This document shows, piece after piece, positions 43,967-51,077 of a stretch of DNA of 64,000 nt. A model generated the notes under the pieces. It had not been told where the DNA came from. It did no database searches and saw only the letters and a list, made by a program, of their open reading frames with translations. The position numbers and the translations under genes were made by a program. Source of the DNA: Microbacteriaceae bacterium VKM Ac-2855 (GTDB taxonomy: Bacteria > Actinomycetota > Actinomycetes > Actinomycetales > Microbacteriaceae); contig JABMLG010000001.1 in NCBI GenBank assembly GCA_013204985.1, positions 180,474 through 244,473 on the forward strand, read 5' to 3'. Numbering within the stretch: the stretch's first letter is position 1; each line of letters starts with the position of its first letter.

Positions 43967-44836
43967 ATGGACACGGAGCTCGATCGCGCGGCTCCCTCCG
44001 CCGAGGCCGAGGACACCCGCGAGGAAGCGCTCGAGCAGGCGATCGAACTGCTCAGCGGCCGGCGCGTGGCGAGTATGACGGGCGCGGGGATCAGCACCGA
44101 CTCGGGAATCCCCGATTATCGCGGCGCCGGTGCCCCGCAGCGCACCCCGATGACGTACTCCCAGTTCATCGCCGACACCGAGTACCGGAAGCGGTACTGG
44201 GCGGGCAGCCAGCTCGGCTGGGCGCGCTTCAGCGCAGCGCAGCCCAACACCGGCCACGCGGCTCTCGCGCGCCTGGAGGAGCGCGGGATCCTCACCGGCG
44301 TCGTCACGCAGAACGTCGACGGCCTGCACCTCCGTGCCGGATCGCGGCGCGTCGTCGACCTGCACGGCTCGGCGGATCGCGTCCGCTGCATGACCTGCGG
44401 GCAGTACTTCGCCCGCGACGCGGTCGCCGATCGGATAGCGGCCGCCAACCCGTGGTTGACCGACCCGGGCATCTCGTCGTTGAACCCCGACGGCGACGCG
44501 GAGGTGCACGACGTCTCGGCGATGACGATTCCCTCGTGCACCGTGTGCGACGGAATGCTCAAGCCCGACATCGTGTTCTTCGGCGAGTTCATCCCGGCCG
44601 AGAAGTTCGTCGAGGCACGCGCGATCGTCGCCGGTGCGGACGCATTGGTGGTCGCCGGATCGTCTCTCGTGGTCAACTCGGGCATCAGATTCCTCGAGAT
44701 CGCACGCCGCAAGCGCCTGCCGATCGTCATCATCAACCGCGGTACGACGAAGGGCGACGCGCGCGCCACCCTCAAGATCGACGCCGGCACCAGCGAGACG
44801 CTCCAGGCCCTCGCCGAGCGGCTGCCCGCACTCTGA
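43967..44836 (+). CDS. NAD-dependent protein deacylase (SIR2 family)
   Basis: 289 aa. NAD site MTGAGISTDSGIPDYRG, TQNVDGLH and catalytic His in VVDLHGS; structural zinc site CMTCG and CTVCDG; NAD-binding GSSLVVNSG. Removes acyl groups from lysine. The CxxC spacing and the lack of the Tyr/Arg pair of Sir5 point to a deacetylase. GGAGG is 5 nt before the ATG. Followed by a histidine phosphatase and an APH-like kinase with overlaps. Confidence 0.92.
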   Translation: MDTELDRAAPSAEAEDTREEALEQAIELLSGRRVASMTGAGISTDSGIPDYRGAGAPQRTPMTYSQFIADTEYRKRYWAGSQLGWARFSAAQPNTGHAALARLEERGILTGVVTQNVDGLHLRAGSRRVVDLHGSADRVRCMTCGQYFARDAVADRIAAANPWLTDPGISSLNPDGDAEVHDVSAMTIPSCTVCDGMLKPDIVFFGEFIPAEKFVEARAIVAGADALVVAGSSLVVNSGIRFLEIARRKRLPIVIINRGTTKGDARATLKIDAGTSETLQALAERLPAL

Positions 44837-44877
44837 CCTCCGGCGCTGTGCGCCGCCGACCCACCGGAGGGAATCCT

Positions 44878-45501
44878 GTGACCCGCATCACCCTCGTCCG
44901 TCACGGACAGACGGAGTGGAACCTCGTCAAGCGCATCCAGGGCACCAGCGACATCCCGCTGAACGCCACCGGACGCGCCCAAGCCCGAGCAACCGGGCGC
45001 CGACTGGCAGCCCGCGACTGGGACGTCGTCGTCGCCAGTCCGCTCATCCGTGCCCACGAGACCGGCGCCATCATGGCTGCGGTGATCGGGCTCGACCCGC
45101 CCGAGATCCTTCCCGGCATCGCCGAGCGTTGCTACGGAGAAGCGGAGGGGATGACCGGACCCGAACTCCGCGCCCTGCATCCGAACGGCATCGAAGGGTC
45201 TCCGATACCAGGCTTGGAGAGCAGGCCCGAGGTCGTCGAGCGCGCGACGGCAGCGCTGTTGGGGCTCGCCGAGCGCCACCCGGGCCGGACTGTCCTCGTC
45301 GCCACCCACGGCGCCGTGATCGGAAGCCTGTTGCGCCACCTCACGGCGGAGGAGCTGCCGCTGCTCGGGGTGACGGTGGGCAACGGCTCCGCCCACGATC
45401 TCGTCGTCGAGGACGGCCGCCTGCGTCTGCTCGCCTTCGACGGCTCCGGAGACGTCGAAGTCACCGATGAGGATCTGGCCGACGACCTCTCGACCGTCTG
45501 A
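44878..45501 (+). CDS. Histidine phosphatase family protein (phosphoglycerate-mutase-like)
   Basis: 207 aa. Phospho-acceptor in LVRHGQTEWN, second histidine in VATHGAVIGS, and acid in PGIAERCYGEAEG. This is the cobC/PhoE-like branch of broad phosphatases. GTG 44878 with GGAGGG at 8 nt. The final base of its stop codon is the first base of the next start (TGATG). Confidence 0.9.
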   Translation: MTRITLVRHGQTEWNLVKRIQGTSDIPLNATGRAQARATGRRLAARDWDVVVASPLIRAHETGAIMAAVIGLDPPEILPGIAERCYGEAEGMTGPELRALHPNGIEGSPIPGLESRPEVVERATAALLGLAERHPGRTVLVATHGAVIGSLLRHLTAEELPLLGVTVGNGSAHDLVVEDGRLRLLAFDGSGDVEVTDEDLADDLSTV

Positions 45502-46262
45502 TGTCCGCGGATGCGCCCGATTCAGAGGCGCCCCTCCTCGGCGGCAACATGAACACGGTGCTGCGCGACGGCGACACGGTGCTGCGGATCGCCGGGCCGT
45601 GGACCCCGACCGTGCACCGCTACCTGGACTGGCTGGCGATGGCCGGCATCGACTGGGCACCGCGTCCGCTGGGTATCGAACTCGACCGCGAACGGCTGAG
45701 TCTCGTAGCGGGGGACGCCCCTGTGTACCCGCTGCCGGACGTCGTGTGGAGCGATGCGGCGTTGCAGAAGGGGGCGCGGATGCTGCGGCGACTGCACGAC
45801 GCGAGCATCGGCTTCCCGCTCGACGGTGCCATCTGGCAGTCCCGTGCCAAGGTGCCCTCGGAGGTGATCTGCCACAACGACTTCGCGCCGCACAACTTGA
45901 CGTTCGTGGACGGTACCATCGCGGGCGCGTTCGACTTCGACATGTGCTCGCCGGGTCCGCGTCTCTGGGACATCGCCTACTACGCGACGCGGATCGTACC
46001 GCTCACCGCCGACACCCCCTCGAATGCGCCGGACATGACGGATGCGCGCCGCCGGGTGGACCTATTGCTCGAGGCGTACGGTTCCGACGACAGCTGGGCC
46101 GATGTCCTGCGCGTGGCCATCATCCGACTGCTCGATCTTGCGGATTTCTCGCGCGAGAAGGCGGTCGAGCTCGGCAAACCCGAGTTGTCGGACGACGCGC
46201 TGCTCTACGAGCGCGACGCCGCCTTCCTGACACCACTGCGCGACGCCGCTACGGACGACTAG
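45501..46262 (+). CDS. APH-like phosphotransferase
   Basis: 253 aa kinase-fold protein. Catalytic loop VICHNDFAPHNLTF and metal site GAFDFDMCSPGPR are intact. The N-terminal Gly loop is GGNMNTVLRDGDTVLRI. It belongs to the aminoglycoside/choline kinase superfamily; housekeeping copies such as this are widespread in Microbacteriaceae, so a resistance role should not be assumed. ATG overlaps the phosphatase stop. Confidence 0.8.
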   Translation: MSADAPDSEAPLLGGNMNTVLRDGDTVLRIAGPWTPTVHRYLDWLAMAGIDWAPRPLGIELDRERLSLVAGDAPVYPLPDVVWSDAALQKGARMLRRLHDASIGFPLDGAIWQSRAKVPSEVICHNDFAPHNLTFVDGTIAGAFDFDMCSPGPRLWDIAYYATRIVPLTADTPSNAPDMTDARRRVDLLLEAYGSDDSWADVLRVAIIRLLDLADFSREKAVELGKPELSDDALLYERDAAFLTPLRDAATDD

Positions 46263-46269
46263 GCGCGGC

Positions 46270-46317
46270 TCAGCGCTGCGGCTCTTCAGCGCTGCGGCTT
46301 TTCAGCGCTGCGGCTCT
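46270..46317. repeat. Three tandem 16-bp repeats carrying stop codons
   Basis: Three 16-bp units (46270-46285, 46286-46301, 46302-46317; one base differs in the middle unit). On the minus strand each unit encodes the last residues PQR and TGA, so as 16 is not a multiple of three the same ending is offered in all three frames. The SGNH gene uses the first unit met (46302). Confidence 0.85.
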
Positions 46318-47192
46318 TCGGGCAGCAGCACCTCGGCGTCGGCCTCGGCGACGTCCTGCGCGACTTCCTCGGGCGAAGCGTTGCCCGGCGCGACGAGGAC
46401 CTGCGGCTCCGGCGGAAGCAGGAAGGGCCCGGCATCCGGCCGCTTCGCACTGATGTTGTCGCCGGACGACTGGTGCCGGACACGCCGCAGCACCCAGGGC
46501 ACCAGGTACTCGCGTGCCCACTTGACATCCTCCGTGCGGGCGGCGCGCCACCGAACGGGCGGCAACGGCTCCGGCCGCAACGGGCGCAGCTCGTTCTCGA
46601 CGTTCAGCGCCTCCAGAACCATCCGGGCCACCTCGTGGTGGCCGTGCGGGTTCAGGTGGAGGCGGTCGGGGGCCCACATCCGCACGTCTTGGATCTCCGT
46701 GAGCGACCACTGGTCGGCCACGACGCAGTCGAAGCGCTTGGCGAGCGCGCGGAGGTTCTCGTTGTAGATCGCGACCTTGCCACGGATGCGGTTGAACACG
46801 GGGGAGAAGCCGACATCGACGCCGGTGAAGATGACGACCGTCGCACCCTGCGAGGTGAGTCGTTCCAAGCCGTCCTCGAAGCGGGCGGCGATGTCGTCCG
46901 GGTCGGTACCGGGGCGGATCACGTCGTTGCCTCCGGCCGAGATCGTGATCAGGTCGGGGCGCAGGGCGAGCGCGGGCCCGATCTGGTCGTCCACGATCTG
47001 CTGCAGCAGCTTGCCGCGTACCGCCAGGTTCGCGTAGGCGAAGTCCTCGGTCTTGCTGCTCAGAACCTCGGCGACCCGATCGGCCCATCCGCGGTGGCCG
47101 CCCGGATTCGCCGGCTCGGGATCGCCGATCCCTTCGGTGAACGAATCGCCCAAGGCGACGTAGCGGGACCAGGGATGAAGCTGCTCGACCAT
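46302..47192 (-). CDS. SGNH/GDSL hydrolase
   Basis: 296 aa. Block I ALGDSFTEGIGD (nucleophilic Ser), block II Gly in LAVRGKLLQQ, block III ISAGGNDVIRPG, block V DRLHLNPHGHHEVA (Asp, His) are all present. No signal peptide, so cytoplasmic or non-classically placed. A C-terminal tail of about 60 residues after the fold is acidic and ends at the first of three repeated stop codons. Esterase or acyl-sugar deacetylase activity is likely; substrate unknown. Confidence 0.88.
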   Translation of the reverse strand: MVEQLHPWSRYVALGDSFTEGIGDPEPANPGGHRGWADRVAEVLSSKTEDFAYANLAVRGKLLQQIVDDQIGPALALRPDLITISAGGNDVIRPGTDPDDIAARFEDGLERLTSQGATVVIFTGVDVGFSPVFNRIRGKVAIYNENLRALAKRFDCVVADQWSLTEIQDVRMWAPDRLHLNPHGHHEVARMVLEALNVENELRPLRPEPLPPVRWRAARTEDVKWAREYLVPWVLRRVRHQSSGDNISAKRPDAGPFLLPPEPQVLVAPGNASPEEVAQDVAEADAEVLLPEEPQR

Positions 47193-47245
47193 GCTCCCAT
47201 TCTGCTCCCGAGGTTCGCTCCCGCCGGACGCCTCGGGTATCTTCG

Positions 47246-49057
47246 ATGCAAGTGAGCATCCCATCGAACTTCGGCCATCAGGTCGGCACCTCAGCCGCAG
47301 AACACCTGTCGCCCTCGTTCCCCGGCAGGGCACCGTGGGGTACCGCCAGCAAGCTGCGCGCCTGGCAGGCGGAGGCGCTGAACGCCTACTTCAGCACGGA
47401 GCCGCGGGACTTCCTGGCGGCGGCGACACCGGGCGCCGGCAAGACGACGTTCGCACTGCGACTCGCCGCCGAGTTGCTGCACAACCGCACCGTCGAACGG
47501 ATCACGGTGGTCGCACCGACCGAGCACCTCAAGCGCCAGTGGGCCGAGGCAGCGCATCGCGTGGGTATCCGTCTGGACCCGACCTTCACGAACAGGATGG
47601 GGCGGCACGCCCGGCATTACCACGGGGTCGCCGTCACCTACGCCCAGGTCGGCGTGCGGGCGGAACTGCACAAGGAGATCACCGAGTCGGCCAAGACACT
47701 GGTGATCCTCGACGAGGTGCACCACGCGGGTGATGCGCTCAGCTGGGGCGATGCGGTGCGCGAGGCGTTCGCTCCGGCCACCCGCCGCTTGTCGCTCACC
47801 GGCACACCGTTCCGCTCCGACACCGCGCCGATCCCGTTCGTGACCTACGCGCCCGATGACGAGGGCATCCGCACGTCGATCACCGACTACGCCTACGGTT
47901 ACGGTCGAGCGCTCGCCGATGGCGTCGTGCGCCCCGTCCTCTTCATGGTCTACGCGGGCAGCATGCGGTGGAAATCGAAGGCCGGCGAAGAGATGGAGGC
48001 CCGCCTCGGCGAGGGCAACACGAAAGACATCACCTCGCAGGCGTGGCGCACCGCGCTGGACCCGAAGGGCGACTGGATCCCTGCGGTACTCAGGGCCGCG
48101 AACACGCGGTTGAACGAGGTGCGTCGCGCGATCCCGGATGCGGGTGGGCTCGTGATCGCGACGGATCACTACGCGGCGCGCGCCTACGCCGCGATGCTCA
48201 AAGACATCTCGGGCGAACCCGTCACCGTCGTCCTCTCGGACGAGAAGGAGGCGTCGGACCGCATCGAGGAGTATTCCAGAGGCACCAGCCGGTGGATGGT
48301 CGCGGTGCGGATGGTGTCGGAGGGCGTCGATGTGCCGCGGCTCGCCGTGGGCGTGTACGCGACGTCGGCCTCGACTCCGCTGTTCTTCGCGCAGGCCATC
48401 GGCCGTTTCGTTCGAGCCCGACGTCGCGGCGAGACCGCGTCGGTCTTCCTGCCCAACGTGCCCGGCCTGATGGCCCTCGCCGGCTCGATGGAGTTGCAGC
48501 GCGACCACGCGTTGGACCGGAAGTCGAACGACGACGAGGAGTACCCCGAGGCCGACATGATGGCCGAGGCGGAGCGCGAGGAGAAGGCCTCGAGCGAGCT
48601 GCTGGAGGAGGGCCGCTTCGAGTCGCTCGGTTCGGATGCGACGTTCGACCGCGTGATGTTCGAGGGCGACGACTTCGGCATGGAGGTCGCCGTTGACTCC
48701 GAGGAGGAGCTCGACTTCATCGGGATCCCGGGACTGCTCGAACCCGATCAGGTGCGCGAGCTGCTGCAACACCGGCAGCAGCGCCAGGCGAAGCGCTCGA
48801 TGACGAAGGCGCACGGTCCGGCGACGCAGGATGCGGCCAAGAACGAGCCGCCCGCACCGCTGTACCGCACGTTGAAGGAGCAGCGCAGCCTCCTGAACAG
48901 CCTCGTCGGGCTCTGGGCGCGCAACACCGGTGAGACTCACGGCATGGTGCACGCGGAACTGCGCCGGGTCTGCGGCGGACCAGCCGTGGCCCAGGCCTCG
49001 GTCACGCAACTGCAGCAGCGGATCGAACTCCTGCGCCGCCGGATCGGCTCACACTGA
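47246..49057 (+). CDS. XPB/SSL2-like DEAH helicase
   Basis: 603 aa superfamily 2 helicase. Motif I AATPGAGKTT (residues 59-68), motif II DEVH (156-159), motif III SLTGTPFRSD, motif V/VI VRMVSEGVDVPR and QAIGRFVRARR. A long acidic insert (about 430-500, DDEEYPEADMMAEAEREE) follows domain 2, then a helical C-terminus. It is conserved in actinobacteria without an assigned role. ATG 47246; GTG 47252 is an alternative. Divergent from the SGNH gene. Confidence 0.85.
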   Translation: MQVSIPSNFGHQVGTSAAEHLSPSFPGRAPWGTASKLRAWQAEALNAYFSTEPRDFLAAATPGAGKTTFALRLAAELLHNRTVERITVVAPTEHLKRQWAEAAHRVGIRLDPTFTNRMGRHARHYHGVAVTYAQVGVRAELHKEITESAKTLVILDEVHHAGDALSWGDAVREAFAPATRRLSLTGTPFRSDTAPIPFVTYAPDDEGIRTSITDYAYGYGRALADGVVRPVLFMVYAGSMRWKSKAGEEMEARLGEGNTKDITSQAWRTALDPKGDWIPAVLRAANTRLNEVRRAIPDAGGLVIATDHYAARAYAAMLKDISGEPVTVVLSDEKEASDRIEEYSRGTSRWMVAVRMVSEGVDVPRLAVGVYATSASTPLFFAQAIGRFVRARRRGETASVFLPNVPGLMALAGSMELQRDHALDRKSNDDEEYPEADMMAEAEREEKASSELLEEGRFESLGSDATFDRVMFEGDDFGMEVAVDSEEELDFIGIPGLLEPDQVRELLQHRQQRQAKRSMTKAHGPATQDAAKNEPPAPLYRTLKEQRSLLNSLVGLWARNTGETHGMVHAELRRVCGGPAVAQASVTQLQQRIELLRRRIGSH

Positions 49058-50099
49058 CCTTTCTCCTGCGAGGGACCCGCCCTGTGCGCGTCGGACCCCC
49101 GCTGGGCGGGTCCCGCGCGCACAGACGGGGTCCCTCGGAGGATGGCGCCGAGCGGATGCGGCGGCGGGCCGCTACGGTGCGCCCACGTTCGCGAGCACGA
49201 TGTCGGTGATCGCCCGTTGGGCGCCGGGTGGGGATGACCGCGTCGCAATCGCTTGCTCCACGCAGGGTGGGCCCGGTGGGCTGCCAGAGCGGCTCCGGCA
49301 CTGGAAGGTTCGAGAGCCCGGCCAACAGCTCGCCGATGGCGAATTCGAACGCTGTCCGTTCGGCCGGGGTGAGCGTGCTGGCGTAGGCCTCGACGCCGTA
49401 GTCGCCGCCGCGGGCACGCACGTTGCAGTAGTCCGCTTCTTCGGACGACGCGCACGTCTCGATGGCTTCGGGACCGACGCTGGGAGCGTCGATCCAGCCG
49501 ACGGGGTCGGCGGTGGCGCCGGCGAACGATTCGGCTCTCGTCTCGACGAACGTTTCCGCCGTGACGCCGGGCACCACGCGGATGGACATCGCGGAGGCCG
49601 ATTCGTCCAGCTTCCACGCGCACCCCATTCCACCGACACGCCTATCGGTGTAGAGGGTGGGGATCTGGTACACGGGTGAATCGGCCACCGGGGCTGCCGG
49701 CCCGCCGAGAATGGCGACGACATCCGGCGCTGGGATGAGCTGCTCGCAGTTCAACGGAACACGGACGACGGGTGCGGGCGGATTCACCGGCGTGACAGGC
49801 GTCGTAACGGGCGGCGCCGACGTCGCCGACGGAGTCGGGGTGGGCGTCGGGGTCGGGGTCGCCGTTTCGACCACGGCGGGGGCGGCGAAGAGGGTGCCTC
49901 CCGAGAGCGCGAACGCCGCAGTACCCGAGACGGCGACGCCGGTCAGCACCGCGAGGACGGATAGTCCGGCGGTCCGCGTGTGCCGGCGCCGGCGTGCGGC
50001 CGGCGACGTGTCGTCGGCGATCCGTTCTGTGAGTAGAGTGCGGATGGCGTCGCTGCGTCGCGGGTCGAACGAGGGCGACGGCGGCTGCTCGTCGGTCAT
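49002..50099 (-). CDS. Membrane-anchored protein linked to sigma factor, C-terminal frameshift
   Basis: Open to 365 aa, but only the first about 290 look genuine. Cytosolic part 1-42, membrane helix about 43-66, a TP repeat linker (TPTPTPTPTPS), then an outside domain with NCEQLIPAPDVVAILGG and paired cysteines (GMGCAWK, ETCASSEEADYCNV). After ASDCDAVIPT (near 49235) the sequence turns Arg-rich; a one-base shift there restores PGAQRAITDIVLANVGAP and a stop at 49172. The native form thus seems to be 49172-50099 with a second, cut-down domain. The long reading runs through the 79-nt palindromic element and 56 bp into the convergent helicase. It may be the partner of the sigma factor, 61 bp upstream. 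Confidence 0.55.
   Translation of the reverse strand: MTDEQPPSPSFDPRRSDAIRTLLTERIADDTSPAARRRRHTRTAGLSVLAVLTGVAVSGTAAFALSGGTLFAAPAVVETATPTPTPTPTPSATSAPPVTTPVTPVNPPAPVVRVPLNCEQLIPAPDVVAILGGPAAPVADSPVYQIPTLYTDRRVGGMGCAWKLDESASAMSIRVVPGVTAETFVETRAESFAGATADPVGWIDAPSVGPEAIETCASSEEADYCNVRARGGDYGVEAYASTLTPAERTAFEFAIGELLAGLSNLPVPEPLWQPTGPTLRGASDCDAVIPTRRPTGDHRHRARERGRTVAARRRIRSAPSSEGPRLCARDPPSGGPTRTGRVPRRRKVSVSRSGGAGVRSAAAVA
49064..49142. repeat. 79-nt palindromic element, copy 1
   Basis: Begins TCCTGCGAGGGACCC and ends GGGGTCCCTCGGAGGA, with nested inner arms (GGGACCCGCC with GGCGGGTCCC; TGTGCGCG with CGCGCACA). About 93% identical to copy 2 at 50779 and equal in length. It starts 7 nt after the helicase stop. 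Confidence 0.85.
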
Positions 50100-50160
50100 C
50101 GCGCACCTCCAATCGTGCTGGTCATGGGTGTGCGGGTTTCTGCCGCGAGCGCTTGGGTCG

Positions 50161-50703
50161 TCAGAACTCCGAGACGCTGCTGGCGCGCGAGAGTCGGGAT
50201 TTGACGGTGCCGACCGGGATGCCGAAGGCGGCTGCGGCTTCCGCGCCGCTGAACTCCTCGAGTACGCAGAGCGTGATGATGTCCTGGTCGGCGCGGTTCA
50301 GACCGGCGAACGCCGCCCGCACCACGGTCTCGCGAGAGCGACGGTCCAGTCGTTCACCGATCTCGTCGGCGTGGTCGTCCGCATCCGGCGATGGAGGCAG
50401 CTTCGCGAGTGCGCCCGCGTAACGGTTCATGGAGCGACGCTGATTGCGCACGATGAAGTTGGTCGCCACGAGCAGCCACCCCACGACCGAACCGTCCACC
50501 ACGCGCACAGTGCGTCGCTTCCGCCACGCCTCGAAGAAGACCATCGCCGTCGCATCCTCCGCATCGTGCGCCGAGCGGGTGAGTCGCAGCGCGTGTCCGA
50601 AGACCCGGTCACGGTGCCGATCGAACATCGTCGCGAACGCCTCCGCATCCCCGTTCATCGCGGCGCTCCAGACCGTCGCCTCGTCGAAATCGCTGACGTC
50701 CAT
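50161..50703 (-). CDS. Sigma-70 family (ECF-type) RNA polymerase sigma factor
   Basis: 180 aa. Region 2: AAMNGDAEAFATMFDRHRDR, HDAEDATAMVFFEAWRKR; region 4: LNRADQDIITLCVLEEFSG with the helix-turn-helix AAAFGIPVGTVKSRLSRAS. No extra C-terminal domain. ATG 50703 with AGAGGGG upstream. The gene 61 bp downstream encodes a single-pass membrane protein in the place usual for an anti-sigma factor, but that protein has no recognisable zinc-binding anti-sigma motif and appears frameshifted. Confidence 0.88.
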   Translation of the reverse strand: MDVSDFDEATVWSAAMNGDAEAFATMFDRHRDRVFGHALRLTRSAHDAEDATAMVFFEAWRKRRTVRVVDGSVVGWLLVATNFIVRNQRRSMNRYAGALAKLPPSPDADDHADEIGERLDRRSRETVVRAAFAGLNRADQDIITLCVLEEFSGAEAAAAFGIPVGTVKSRLSRASSVSEF

Positions 50704-51077
50704 GGGCCCCTCTGGCGTTCGTGTTTCCCGATGCTGCCACCGGAGCGGTTCCCGCCGGACCATTGTCGCGGCATCCTGTCCTGCGAGGGACCCGCCCTGT
50801 GCGCGTCGGACCCCCGCTGAGCGGGTCCCGCGCGCATAGAAGGGGTCCCTCGCAGGAGGGCGGCGGGCGGGGAGGGCGCGCATCTCCCTACTGGGCCGGT
50901 GGTGGTCGGCGCCACCCCCATCCGATGTCGGCTGTTGTCGGTAACGTGCAGGATGCCGCCGATGCCGTCCGTCGCACGCGGCGGCTAGGGTTGGATGCTG
51001 GCCAGGCTCGAACCGCGAGCCGATGCCGAACCGGATGTACGAGTCGTAGGAACGACTGCACCCGAGAAGGAGGACAC
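50704..51077. other. 374-bp gap between sigma factor gene and glgX
   Basis: Holds copy 2 of the 79-nt palindromic element (50779-50857) and the leader of glgX. A reading frame continuous with glgX runs through it, but no start with a ribosome site is seen before 51078. No further gene seen. Confidence 0.6.
50779..50857. repeat. 79-nt palindromic element, copy 2
   Basis: Same length and arm structure as copy 1; here the outer arms TCCTGCGAGGGACCC and GGGTCCCTCGCAGGA pair perfectly. Differs from copy 1 at a handful of positions. Both copies lie outside coding sequence and flank the sigma factor/membrane protein pair. Confidence 0.85.

Noticed and set aside
45501..46262. Aminoglycoside resistance gene
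   Set aside because: Kinase motifs fit the APH superfamily only in general; position among housekeeping genes and lack of linkage to mobile DNA argue against a resistance call.
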